From contig NZ_LMKW01000001.1 of assembly GCF_001421745.1 (NCBI RefSeq), positions 124,001 through 188,000 of the forward strand: 64,000 nucleotides of DNA, read 5' to 3'. Source of the DNA: Sphingomonas sp. Leaf230 (GTDB lineage Bacteria; Pseudomonadota; Alphaproteobacteria; Sphingomonadales; Sphingomonadaceae). The notes under the pieces are model-generated. The model made no database searches and was not told the origin of the DNA. It was given only the letters and a program-made list of their open reading frames with translations. This document shows, piece by piece, positions 33,477 to 40,994 of the stretch (positions within the stretch are counted from its first letter, which is position 1; each line of letters starts with the position of its first letter). The translations under genes and the position numbers were made by a program.

Positions 33477-34793
33477 TCAGGCTGCTTCTGCGATCCGTTC
33501 GATCCCGGTGAGGGAGTTCGGGCCGGCCGCCGCCAGCGTGACTTCCACCAAGTCGCCGATCGCGTGGTCGCCGATCAGGTGGACCGATTGCAGCCAGGGG
33601 GACTTGCCGATCAATTGGCCGGGGAGCTTGCCGGCGCGTTCGAGCAACACAGAGCAGGTTCGGCCGACGGTGGCGGCGTTGAAGGCGTGCTGGTCGCGGT
33701 TGAGCGCGGCCTGGAGGCGCTGGAGGCGTTCGTCCATGACCGATTCTGGTACTTGCTCGACGATCGACGCGGCGGGGGTGCCGGGGCGGGGGCTGTATTT
33801 GAAGCTGTAGGCCTGCGCGTAGCCTACCGCGTCGACGAGGCTGAGCGTGTCCTCGAACTCGGCGTCGGTCTCGCCAGGGAAGCCGACGATGAAGTCGCCC
33901 GAGAGTGCGATGTCGGGGCGGACTTCGCGGACGCGGTCGAGCAGGCGGAGGTAGGAATCGCGGGTGTGGCTGCGGTTCATCGCCTTCAAGACGCGATCGC
34001 TGCCGGCCTGCACGGGGAGGTGGAGGAACGGCATCAGGCTCTCGATGTCGCGGTGCGCGTCGATCAGGCCTTGGGTCATGTCGTTGGGGTGGCTGGTGGT
34101 GTAGCGGATGCGCGCGAGGCCGGGGATGCGGTCGAGATCGCGGATCAGGTCGTGCAGACCGCGCTCGTTTTCGCTCCACGCGTTGACGTTCTGGCCGAGC
34201 AGCGTGATCTCGCGCGCGCCGGCGTCGACCAGCGCCTTGGCTTCGTCCACGATCGCCGCGAACGGGCGGCTGATTTCCGCACCGCGAGTGTAGGGGACGA
34301 CGCAGTAGGTGCAGAATTTGTCGCAGCCTTCCTGCACGGTGAGGAACGCCGAGGGGGCGACCTTCCGACGCGAGGGGAGCGCGCCGAACTTCGACAGCAG
34401 CGGCATATCGGTGTCGAGCGACGGCGTACCGGCGGCGGCCTTCGCGACGAGATCGGGGAGGTTGTGATAGGCTTGCGGGCCTACGACGATATCGACCTTG
34501 GCTCGGGTGAAGATTTCCTCGCCCTCGGCTTGTGCGACGCAGCCGGCGACCGCGATCATGGGCGTCTTGCCGGACTTGCGGCGCTGGTCCTTCCGCAGGC
34601 GGCCGATGTCCGAATAGACCTTTTCGGTGGCGCGTTCGCGGATGTGGCAGGTGTTCAGGACGACTACGTCGGCGTCGACTGCGTCGGCTTGCGTGAGGCC
34701 CTGGGCGGCCATGAGTTCGGCCATGCGCTCGCCGTCGTAGACGTTCATCTGGCAGCCGAAGGATTTTACGTGGAAGGTTTTGGGAGGGGACAT
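33477..34793 (-). CDS. miaB: tRNA (N6-isopentenyl adenosine(37)-C2)-methylthiotransferase
   Basis: Radical-SAM enzyme that adds the 2-methylthio group to i6A37 in tRNAs. The 438-residue protein has the N-terminal MTTase domain with Cys residues in SFGCQMN, NTCHIRE and AVAGCVAQ (second cluster), the radical-SAM CxxxCxxC in GCDKFCTYC, and a C-terminal TRAM domain (about 375-438). It sits between plsC and phoH in the conserved fur-plsC-miaB-phoH order. Confidence 0.96.
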   Translation of the reverse strand: MSPPKTFHVKSFGCQMNVYDGERMAELMAAQGLTQADAVDADVVVLNTCHIRERATEKVYSDIGRLRKDQRRKSGKTPMIAVAGCVAQAEGEEIFTRAKVDIVVGPQAYHNLPDLVAKAAAGTPSLDTDMPLLSKFGALPSRRKVAPSAFLTVQEGCDKFCTYCVVPYTRGAEISRPFAAIVDEAKALVDAGAREITLLGQNVNAWSENERGLHDLIRDLDRIPGLARIRYTTSHPNDMTQGLIDAHRDIESLMPFLHLPVQAGSDRVLKAMNRSHTRDSYLRLLDRVREVRPDIALSGDFIVGFPGETDAEFEDTLSLVDAVGYAQAYSFKYSPRPGTPAASIVEQVPESVMDERLQRLQAALNRDQHAFNAATVGRTCSVLLERAGKLPGQLIGKSPWLQSVHLIGDHAIGDLVEVTLAAAGPNSLTGIERIAEAA

Positions 34794-34877
34794 AGCCGCG
34801 TCCTACCAAATTTCCGCGCGCGGGGGGAGGGGGCGTTGCTCCTGCCTGTCACACGGCGCCAACCATGGAAAGGGGCG

Positions 34878-34982
34878 CCACCCCGGCGGAGGCCGGGGCC
34901 CAGTTGGGGGACGTTGCTGACTAAAGTCTGCCGTCCGTTACAGCGACCTTTCCAACTGGGCCCCGGCCTTCGCCGGGGTGGT
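34878..34982. repeat. paired palindromic repeat, family A copy 3
   Basis: Arms CCCCGGCGGAGGCCGGGG and CCCCGGCCTTCGCCGGGG in inverted orientation with CAGTTGG/CCAACTG inner ends. A family B element follows about 30 bp away. Confidence 0.88.
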
Positions 34983-35010
34983 GTTCTTCTGTCGGGAAGC
35001 GGTCGCGCTT

Positions 35011-35069
35011 CCTTGTTCTCCCGCGAAGGCGGGAGTCCAGTCTGGGTCCCCGCCTTCGCGGGGAAACAT
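35011..35069. repeat. paired palindromic repeat, family B copy 4
   Basis: TTCTCCCGCGAAGGCGGGAG followed by CCCCGCCTTCGCGGGG around TCCAGTCTGGG, almost identical to the copy at 11.9 kb and likewise stacked next to a family A element. Confidence 0.88.
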
Positions 35070-35083
35070 TCTTTGGCCGTGGC

Positions 35084-35770
35084 TTACAGCGCTTCCATGC
35101 GGCGGCGGGCTTCGGCGGCTATGGCTTTTCGGTCGCCGTATTCTGCCGGGTCGAACGGTTCGGCGAAGTTCAGTGTGGCGACGAATGTGCCCCGACGCTT
35201 GAGCACGCGGGCGGCGTGGTGTTGGCCGGGCTCTTCGCCGACCCAGGCGAGTTCGTCGGTGGCCGCGCCATAATCGATGCGGACGGGTTGCACGTGGACG
35301 CTGGGTGGGGGCGGGTCGAGGGCTGCCAGCAACGCGGCCTTGAAGGGAAGGAGCGTGGTGCCATCTCCGGTCGTGCCCTCGGGGAAGAGGGTCACCGGCC
35401 AGTCTGCCGCCAACGCGTCGCGGATCTGGGCGATCTGGGCGGTTACGGCCATGCGGTCGGCGCGGCTCACGAAGATGGTGTGGTTTAGCGTGCAGAGCCA
35501 GCCGACCAGCGGTGCGCTGCGGAGTTCCGATTTCGCCACGAACGCAGTGCCGGTGGCACCGGACAGAAGCAGGATGTCGATCCAGCTCAGGTGGTTCGAG
35601 ACGAAGACGACGTCGTGGCGTAACGGGGTGCCGGCGACGTGCGCCCTGGCGCCGACGATACGCGCGACCAATCCGAGAAAGCGGGGCGGCCATGGCGACT
35701 TCCGCCCGAACAGCCGCCACGTCCCGTGCACCGCCAGCGCGAGAATCAGCGCCAGCAACAGCGCCGCCAA
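35084..35770 (-). CDS. 1-acyl-sn-glycerol-3-phosphate acyltransferase family (PlsC-like)
   Basis: A membrane-associated acyltransferase of at least 228 residues. It has a hydrophobic N-terminus (ALLLALILALAVHGTW), the HX4D motif in SNHLSWIDILLLSG, the substrate motif LFPEGTTGDGT and a VQPVRIDYG strand. It would acylate lysophosphatidate or a related lipid at the inner membrane. The start is uncertain: the first listed codon is TTG at 35770, but the frame stays open upstream into the fur stop region, so translation could begin slightly earlier and overlap fur. It lies in the fur-plsC-miaB run. Confidence 0.9.
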   Translation of the reverse strand: MAALLLALILALAVHGTWRLFGRKSPWPPRFLGLVARIVGARAHVAGTPLRHDVVFVSNHLSWIDILLLSGATGTAFVAKSELRSAPLVGWLCTLNHTIFVSRADRMAVTAQIAQIRDALAADWPVTLFPEGTTGDGTTLLPFKAALLAALDPPPPSVHVQPVRIDYGAATDELAWVGEEPGQHHAARVLKRRGTFVATLNFAEPFDPAEYGDRKAIAAEARRRMEAL

Positions 35771-35801
35771 CCGCGCGCCAAGGCGGATCCGGCCGATCGC
35801 G

Positions 35802-36224
35802 TCAGTCCTTGCGAGTAAGTGCGACGCCGTAGAGTTCCATGCGGTGATCGACCAAGCGGAAGCCGAGCTTCTCCGCGATCGCCTTCTGCAACTGCTCGAG
35901 TTCGGGATCGACGAATTCGATCACCTTGCCGCTCTCGACGTCGATCAGGTGATCGTGATGCGCTTCGGGCGCAGGCTCGTAGCGCGCGCGGCCGTCGCCG
36001 AAATCGTGGCGGTCGAGGATGCCGGCTTCTTCGAACAGGCGGACGGTGCGGTAGACCGTCGCGATCGAGATGCCGGGGTCGATCTGCGACGCGCGCTCGT
36101 AGACCTTCTCGACGTCGGGATGGTCGTCAGCCTCGGACAGCACGCGCGCGATGACGCGGCGCTGCTCGGTGATGCGCAGGCCCTTCTCGTTGCAGAGTGC
36201 TTCCAGATCGATTTTGCGCGGCAT
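35802..36224 (-). CDS. fur: ferric uptake regulator family protein
   Basis: A 140-residue Fur-family repressor. The winged-helix DNA-binding part (LRITEQRRVIARVLSEADDHPDVEKVYERA... with recognition region ISIATVYRTVRLF) is followed by the dimerisation domain with the HHDHLID metal site and a His/Glu-containing C-terminus. It has no C-terminal CxxC pair, which is common in alphaproteobacterial Fur/Mur. Whether it senses Fe or Mn is not resolvable. A Fur-box-like dyad lies 43 bp upstream, suggesting autoregulation. Confidence 0.93.
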   Translation of the reverse strand: MPRKIDLEALCNEKGLRITEQRRVIARVLSEADDHPDVEKVYERASQIDPGISIATVYRTVRLFEEAGILDRHDFGDGRARYEPAPEAHHDHLIDVESGKVIEFVDPELEQLQKAIAEKLGFRLVDHRMELYGVALTRKD

Positions 36225-36266
36225 GTGTCGTTCCCTCGTTGAGTGCCATGTAGGGCCTCCGCGCTG

Positions 36267-36292
36267 TTGCGAAAAGGGATAGTGACTCGCAA
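36267..36292. promoter_or_regulatory. Fur-box-like dyad upstream of fur
   Basis: On the minus strand the core reads TTGCGAGTCACTATCCC and the outer arms TTGCGA and TCGCAA form a perfect inverted pair 14 nt apart. The TGCGANTNANT pattern resembles known alphaproteobacterial Fur/Mur operators by memory. The position is 43-68 bp upstream of the fur ATG. Confidence 0.45.
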
Positions 36293-36298
36293 TAAGCC

Positions 36299-36787
36299 TT
36301 AGCTGTTGATATCTTTCGAATATGTATGTGCGTCGTAGGCGACACCGGTCTTGCCGCGGTAATACGCGCGGCGTTCGCCGACCTTGGTGAAGCCGTGCGC
36401 GTCGTACATCTTGACCGCGTCGTTGCCCGCCCGGACCTCGAGATGGAGCTTTGCGATGCTACCGACCGAGCAATCGGCGATCGCCGCGCGGATGAGCGCC
36501 GTGCCGACGCCGCGGCGTCGATGGTCGGGGGCGACCGCGATCAGGAGGAGTTCGGCTTCGTCGGCGACTGACCGGGTCATCGTGAAACCGGCGGGGAAAT
36601 CGTCGACGAACGCGAGCGTGAGGTGGACGCCGGTCAGCGCGAGCACGCCGAGGCACTGGCTGCGCGTCCAGGCCTCACCGTAGCTCGGGTCGAACGCGTC
36701 GGTCATCAACGCGTCGACGATCGCGAGATCGCGCGCGTCGCCGGTGCGGAGCGTGACGGTGCGCGTGGCGGCCTGGCGGGTGGCCAT
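36299..36787 (-). CDS. rimI: GNAT family N-acetyltransferase, RimI-like
   Basis: A 162-residue GNAT acetyltransferase. The acetyl-CoA loop is RRRGVGTALI, preceded by LLLIAVAPDH and followed by LHLEVRAGNDAVKMYDAHGFTKVGERRAYY, the RimI signature with the conserved Asn and Tyr. RimI acetylates the N-terminus of ribosomal protein S18. The start at 36787 overlaps the tsaB stop by 1 nt, and tsaB-rimI adjacency is a widespread conserved pair. Confidence 0.92.
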   Translation of the reverse strand: MATRQAATRTVTLRTGDARDLAIVDALMTDAFDPSYGEAWTRSQCLGVLALTGVHLTLAFVDDFPAGFTMTRSVADEAELLLIAVAPDHRRRGVGTALIRAAIADCSVGSIAKLHLEVRAGNDAVKMYDAHGFTKVGERRAYYRGKTGVAYDAHTYSKDINS

Positions 36788-37404
36788 TATCTCGGGACCG
36801 ACGGCTTGGCGTCGGGCGCGCGGCCGTAGATCGGACTTGGCGGGAGCGCAGTTAGTTCCGAGGGGAGCAGGATCGCGGAGGCTGCGTCGGGAAGCGCTTC
36901 GGTGAGGTCCAAGCCGTCGTCGAGTGCGGCGAGCCAGCGGATGCCGTTGCCGACTGCGCGCCGCCCTGCCAGCGCGGCGAGCGCGGCGTCGGGCTTCAGC
37001 GATACCATGTCGGATCGCGGCGACAGATCGGCGGAGAAGGCTTGCATGAAGACCTCGCCATGCCCGCCTTCCATGATCACCGCAATATCGTGGGTTGGTC
37101 GCGCGGCGAAACCGGCAGCGGCGATAAGCGGGAGAGAGGAAAATCCTGCGATTTCCACGCCCCAGCCGAGCGCGAGGCCACGCGCGGCGGCGATGCCTAC
37201 GCGGACGCCCGTGAAGCTGCCGGGGCCGCAATCGACGATGATGCGGTCGGCTCGGCCACCGTTAGGGAGTTCGGCGATCATTGGGATGAGGCGCTCGGCG
37301 TGGCCGCGGCCGACGACTTCGTGCGCGCGGGCGATGACGGCGCCGTCTTTGATGAGGGCGACCGAGCAGGCGGTGGTGGATGTTTCGATGACTAAAGTGC
37401 GCAC
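36787..37404 (-). CDS. tsaB: tRNA threonylcarbamoyladenosine biosynthesis protein TsaB
   Basis: A 205-residue partner of TsaD and TsaE in t6A37 tRNA modification. The ASKHA-fold start is LVIETSTTACSVAL, then GRGHAERLIPMI, IIVDCGPGSFTGVRVGIAAARGLAL, the standard TsaB signatures. It starts the run tsaB-rimI-fur-plsC-miaB. A family E repeat separates it from the nitroreductase gene upstream. Confidence 0.94.
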   Translation of the reverse strand: MRTLVIETSTTACSVALIKDGAVIARAHEVVGRGHAERLIPMIAELPNGGRADRIIVDCGPGSFTGVRVGIAAARGLALGWGVEIAGFSSLPLIAAAGFAARPTHDIAVIMEGGHGEVFMQAFSADLSPRSDMVSLKPDAALAALAGRRAVGNGIRWLAALDDGLDLTEALPDAASAILLPSELTALPPSPIYGRAPDAKPSVPR

Positions 37405-37409
37405 GTCTT

Positions 37410-37513
37410 ATTCCCTCTCCCCCTCGGGGAGAGGGCTAGGGTGAGGGGCAGCCAAGCAGTGCGTCGCCTGGAACAGCCCCTCACCCAACCCTCTCCCCGA
37501 GGGGGAGAGGGCT
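37410..37513. repeat. paired palindromic repeat, family E copy 1
   Basis: Arms CCCTCTCCCCCTCGGGGAGA with GGGTGAGGGGC, and CCTCACCC with CTCTCCCCGAGGGGGAGAGG, in inverted orientation about 30 nt apart. A diverged relative lies after mtnP. Confidence 0.88.
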
Positions 37514-37518
37514 ATTTA

Positions 37519-38112
37519 TCAAGCGATGCTGTTGAACTTCGCGAAATCGGGGCGGGGCGAGCGGGCGTAGATCGTCGCGGGGTCGCCGTGGCCGAGCGTC
37601 GAGATGAAGTTGGTCCGCACCGCAGGCGTGTCGTGGAAGAACGCCGCATCGACCTTGCCCGCGTCGAAGCCCGACATCGGCCCGGTATCGAGCCCGAGCA
37701 TCCGCGCCGCTATGATGAAATACGCGCCCTGCAACGTCGAGTTGCGGAACGCGGACGCCTCGCGCAGTTCGGCGTTGCCGTCGAACCACGACTTGGCGTC
37801 AGCGTGCGGGAACAGCTCGGGCAGGTGTTCGTGGAAATTGGTGTCCATGCCGATGATCACCGACACGGGGGCATTGAGGATCTTCGGCTGGTTCTGCGCG
37901 CTACACGCGTCGGCCAGCTTCTGCTTGGCCTCGTCGCTGGTCACCCAGATCAGGCGCGCGGGGAGCTGGTTGGCCGATGTCGGGCCCCACTTCATGAGGT
38001 CCCAGATCGCGTGCAGTTCGGACTCGGCGACCGGCTGGTCGGTGTAGCCGTTATAGCTGCGGGCATCGCGGAAGACGGCGTCGAGGACGGTGTCGTCGAG
38101 TTTCTGACGCAT
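37519..38112 (-). CDS. malonic semialdehyde reductase / nitroreductase family (RutE-like)
   Basis: A 197-residue FMN-dependent nitroreductase-fold enzyme. It reads DARSYNGYTDQPVAESELHAIWDLMKWGPTSANQLPARLIWV at the N-terminus, the RutE/HadB-like signature with the PTSANQ FMN contact, and LGLDTGPMSGFD with the RPDFAKF end. Family members reduce malonic semialdehyde to 3-hydroxypropionate. No rut operon is present, so a pyrimidine role is not implied. It overlaps the NifU-type gene by 1 nt. Confidence 0.88.
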   Translation of the reverse strand: MRQKLDDTVLDAVFRDARSYNGYTDQPVAESELHAIWDLMKWGPTSANQLPARLIWVTSDEAKQKLADACSAQNQPKILNAPVSVIIGMDTNFHEHLPELFPHADAKSWFDGNAELREASAFRNSTLQGAYFIIAARMLGLDTGPMSGFDAGKVDAAFFHDTPAVRTNFISTLGHGDPATIYARSPRPDFAKFNSIA

Positions 38113-38693
38113 CAGACGGCTCTCACTTCGGTGACTTCGGGGACGTAGTATTTTAACAGCTGCTCGATGCCGTTCTTCAGCGTCGCGCTCGAAGACGGGC
38201 AGCCGGCGCAGGCGCCCTGGAGCTGGAGGAACACCTTGCCCTTGTCGAAGCCGCGATAGACGATGTCGCCGCCGTCGTTTGCCACTGCAGGCCGCACGCG
38301 CGTGTCGATCAGTTCGCGGATCTGCGCGACGATGTCGGCGTCTGCGGGGTCGTCACATAGCGCCGGCTCGTCCGACGGCACCGAGAAGCCGGCGCGCGCG
38401 GGCTTGAACAGCGGCATCGCGGCGGAGAAGTGATCGAGCAGGATCGCTAGCACGTCGGGCTTCAGGTCAGACCAGGCGGTGCCGGGCGCGGCGGTGACCG
38501 AGACGAAATCGCGGCCGAAGAACACGCCGGTGACGTCGCCGAGACCGAAGATCGCGTCGGCGAGCGAACTCACCTCGGCTTCCTCTGGGGTGGCGAAGTC
38601 GCGCGTGCCGGCTTCCATGACGGTGCGTCCCGGGAGGAACTTCAGCGTCGACGGGTTGGGAGTGGATTCCGTTTCGATGAGCATGAGGGGCAT
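38112..38693 (-). CDS. NifU family / Nfu-type Fe-S scaffold or carrier
   Basis: A 193-residue protein with an N-terminal Nfu domain (TPNPSTLKFLPGRTVMEAGTRDF) and a C-terminal NifU-like domain with the cluster-binding CxxC in GACAGCPSSSATL. Such proteins carry Fe-S clusters from SUF/ISC machinery to targets. The C-terminal region also has RPAVANDGGDIVYRGF, highly conserved in the family. It probably forms an operon with the nitroreductase downstream. Confidence 0.94.
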   Translation of the reverse strand: MPLMLIETESTPNPSTLKFLPGRTVMEAGTRDFATPEEAEVSSLADAIFGLGDVTGVFFGRDFVSVTAAPGTAWSDLKPDVLAILLDHFSAAMPLFKPARAGFSVPSDEPALCDDPADADIVAQIRELIDTRVRPAVANDGGDIVYRGFDKGKVFLQLQGACAGCPSSSATLKNGIEQLLKYYVPEVTEVRAV

Positions 38694-38862
38694 GTGGCCC
38701 GAAGGGCGCGGGGGATCAAGCGCGGAACGGGAAACGGTTTCTTTCGGGGGGTGAGGGCATTCCGGCTACCTCATTCGCGCCGGTACTGCGCTCCGGCTGT
38801 CCGACAGCGCGATCCATGGAAATTGCGTCAAGGGCTTACGCTGCGAGCGGTAGCGGCGGACC

Positions 38863-39909
38863 TCACCGCTTGGTCCGTAGCTTCTCGGCCCAGCGGGTGA
38901 GCATTGCATCGTTGGCGACGATCCAGTCCTCGGCCAGCGTGGTGAGAGCGGCGAGATACGCGGCACTCGAATTGTCCAGTCCGCCATCACCAGGGGGCAG
39001 CGCAAAATCGGCGCGGTCATACGCGGCGATGTCCAGCCGTCGGGCCTGATAGGAGATCGTGCTGGAGCTCGCCTGCATCAGGATCGAGAAGATCGGCACG
39101 CCCCGGAACGGGTTCACCCAGCCGAGGAACGACCAGTTCCGCGCGGAGGGATAGGGGCGATCGGACCGGCCCGTACCCAGCGACAGGATCTCGATGTCGC
39201 CGAGATGCCAGCCGAGCTTGCGCCCCTCGATGATCGCCGCGATCGTCGGATCATTGGCGAACACGCCGCCATCGACCATCAACAGATCCGGTTCCACCTT
39301 GGTGGGATCGTCGATCGCCGCCGGTTTGAAGAACGTGGGCGCCGCCGATGTCGCGCGTGCGGCGATATGTAGCAGGAAAACCCGCTCGGGGATGCCGGGC
39401 TTCCGGTTATAGTCGGGGCCGCCGGCCATAAACACTGCCTTGCGCGCCAGCAGGTCATACGCCGGAATGACGATATTCGTCAGCGCGTCGCGCGTCGTCA
39501 CGCGTGTGCCGATCCGCGCCGCCAGGATCCGCTCGAGCGGCCGGGCGCTATAGGGCCAGCCCGGTACGCGAAGGGGTATGCCGAAGATGTGCGGGAATAT
39601 CCGCTTGCTCTCGTTGCGGTAGAGATCGACGAGGTCGCTTGCAGTGCAGGCGGCCTTTTTCGGATCCGCATCGCTGGGGGCGGTGAGGCCGGCGGCGATG
39701 ATTCCACCGGTCGACGTGCCGGCGATCAGATCGAAACAGTCGTGCAGTGGCCGGCCGATCCGGCGCTCCAGCTCGGCAAGGATCAGCGCGGGGATCAGTC
39801 CGCGCGTCCCGCCGCCATCGATCGTCAGGATGAATCTCGGTCTCGCACGATCACTGTCCACGACGCCTTCTCCCACTGCTGGGCCGAGCGTATCAGTAGA
39901 CGACCGCAA
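38863..39909 (-). CDS. patatin-like phospholipase family protein
   Basis: A 348-residue lipid acyl hydrolase. The oxyanion loop is DGGGTRG near 31-37, the nucleophile elbow GTSTGG (Ser at about 67), and the catalytic Asp in VDGGVFAND. The fold resembles cPLA2/patatin and CapV-type proteins. No cyclic-nucleotide synthase, sensor or accessory gene adjoins it, so a CBASS role is unsupported. Its C-terminal quarter (YQARRLDIAAYDRADFALPPG) is less conserved. Probably cytoplasmic. Confidence 0.9.
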   Translation of the reverse strand: MRSSTDTLGPAVGEGVVDSDRARPRFILTIDGGGTRGLIPALILAELERRIGRPLHDCFDLIAGTSTGGIIAAGLTAPSDADPKKAACTASDLVDLYRNESKRIFPHIFGIPLRVPGWPYSARPLERILAARIGTRVTTRDALTNIVIPAYDLLARKAVFMAGGPDYNRKPGIPERVFLLHIAARATSAAPTFFKPAAIDDPTKVEPDLLMVDGGVFANDPTIAAIIEGRKLGWHLGDIEILSLGTGRSDRPYPSARNWSFLGWVNPFRGVPIFSILMQASSSTISYQARRLDIAAYDRADFALPPGDGGLDNSSAAYLAALTTLAEDWIVANDAMLTRWAEKLRTKR

Positions 39910-39959
39910 CGACGTCCGGAGATCGGTCCGGATCGGTGCAACCTCTCACGCGGGATCGC

Positions 39960-40697
39960 TCAGACGTCGAGCTGTTTCACCGCGGCGTTCCAGCTGCCGA
40001 TGTTGCGGACCGCGTCCTGGACAAAGGCGGAGCGGCGAACGACGCCCAGGAACAGGTCGGCGATCCACTTGCCGGGGTTGCGCAGGGGGCGCTCGAACTG
40101 GATCAGCAACACGACGCGGGTGCCGGTCGTGTCGTTCCAGACCTCGTGCTGGTAGGTGTCGTCGAATACGAGCGTCTCGCCTTCCGCCCAGCGGACCGTG
40201 CGGTCGTGGACGCGCATGCGGACGTCGCCGTCGCGCGGCACGATCAGGCCGAGGTGGCAGGTGATGAGGCCCTTGGTCACGCCGCGGTGCTCGGGGATGT
40301 GCGTGCCCGGCGCGAGGATCGAGAAGAACGCGCTGTTGAGGCCGGGAATGCGCGCAACGGCTGCTGCGGTATGTGGGCAGCGCGCGAGGCTCTCCACGAT
40401 CGGGTAGCCGTAGCCATACAGGAAGAATGAGCGCCATTTGTCGACCTCGGCGATCGAGCGGTGGTCTGGCGAGATCGTCGCGAGGCTGGGTGATGCTTCG
40501 CCTTGCAGCGCGACGCGGACGGCCTCGTCGCGGATCGCGGCCCAGTTCTCGCGCAGGCCCGCCGTCCAGGCGAAGTCGCGGACGTCGAGCACCGGATCAT
40601 TGGCGACCAGCGAGGACGAGGCGATCATGCGATCGAACACGCCACGCAAGTGCTTGCCGACGCGGATGATCAGTGGGCGGTTGGCTTCGGCGACCAT
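39960..40697 (-). CDS. aspartyl/asparaginyl beta-hydroxylase domain protein
   Basis: A Fe(II)/2-oxoglutarate dioxygenase-fold protein of about 245 residues. The jelly-roll region reads SAFFSILAPGTHIPEHRGVTKG, CHLGLIVP, VFDDTYQHEVWNDTTGTRVVLLIQF, giving the conserved His residues and the Arg for 2-oxoglutarate. In sphingomonads related genes often act on lipids or proteins, but the substrate is unknown here. The start is uncertain: ATG at 40697 (MVAEANRPLIIRVGK) fits the family; ATG at 40847 with GGTAGAG upstream would add a 50-residue extension coded partly by 12-bp tandem repeats. Confidence 0.86.
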   Translation of the reverse strand: MVAEANRPLIIRVGKHLRGVFDRMIASSSLVANDPVLDVRDFAWTAGLRENWAAIRDEAVRVALQGEASPSLATISPDHRSIAEVDKWRSFFLYGYGYPIVESLARCPHTAAAVARIPGLNSAFFSILAPGTHIPEHRGVTKGLITCHLGLIVPRDGDVRMRVHDRTVRWAEGETLVFDDTYQHEVWNDTTGTRVVLLIQFERPLRNPGKWIADLFLGVVRRSAFVQDAVRNIGSWNAAVKQLDV

Positions 40698-40800
40698 CGG
40701 CACGCCGGGTTTGGGCGCGCCGGATATGATTTTCAGATCGGGCACCCGGGCGCCGCGGTGTGCTGCCGGCCCGCCCGAATCCCGCCACAATGAACACTGT

Positions 40801-40836
40801 CCCAGTTCGTGGCCCAGTTCGTGCCCCAGTTCGGCT
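40801..40836. repeat. 12-bp tandem repeats, three copies
   Basis: Three successive units of CCCAGTTCGTGG-type sequence lie between the divergent hydroxylase and M16 protease genes. If the longer hydroxylase start is used they encode repeated GHEL. They may otherwise be binding sites; nothing in the sequence decides. Confidence 0.75.
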
Positions 40837-40994
40837 TCGACCGTCATCTCTACCCTGCATCCAGGCGCGCGGTGGCGCCGATCCCCTTGTTCGGACACGA
40901 TATACCGGCAGTGTTGGACGAAATGATGGCACCGCGAGCCCGGCGCCGAGGCAGGGCACTGGCGAGCGACGCCCGCGACCGCTACAGGTGAACC

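Noticed and set aside
33208..34809. 533-codon minus-strand frame at miaB
   Set aside because: A Pro/Arg-rich frame overlapping the true miaB frame and translated repeat DNA.
38863..39909. Patatin phospholipase as a CBASS (CapV-like) effector
   Set aside because: No cyclic-nucleotide synthase, Cap2/Cap3 or sensor gene adjoins it; neighbours are an Nfu-type protein and an aspartyl hydroxylase.
40801..40836. Short CRISPR-like array
   Set aside because: The 12-bp units are directly tandem with no spacers and no cas genes are present.
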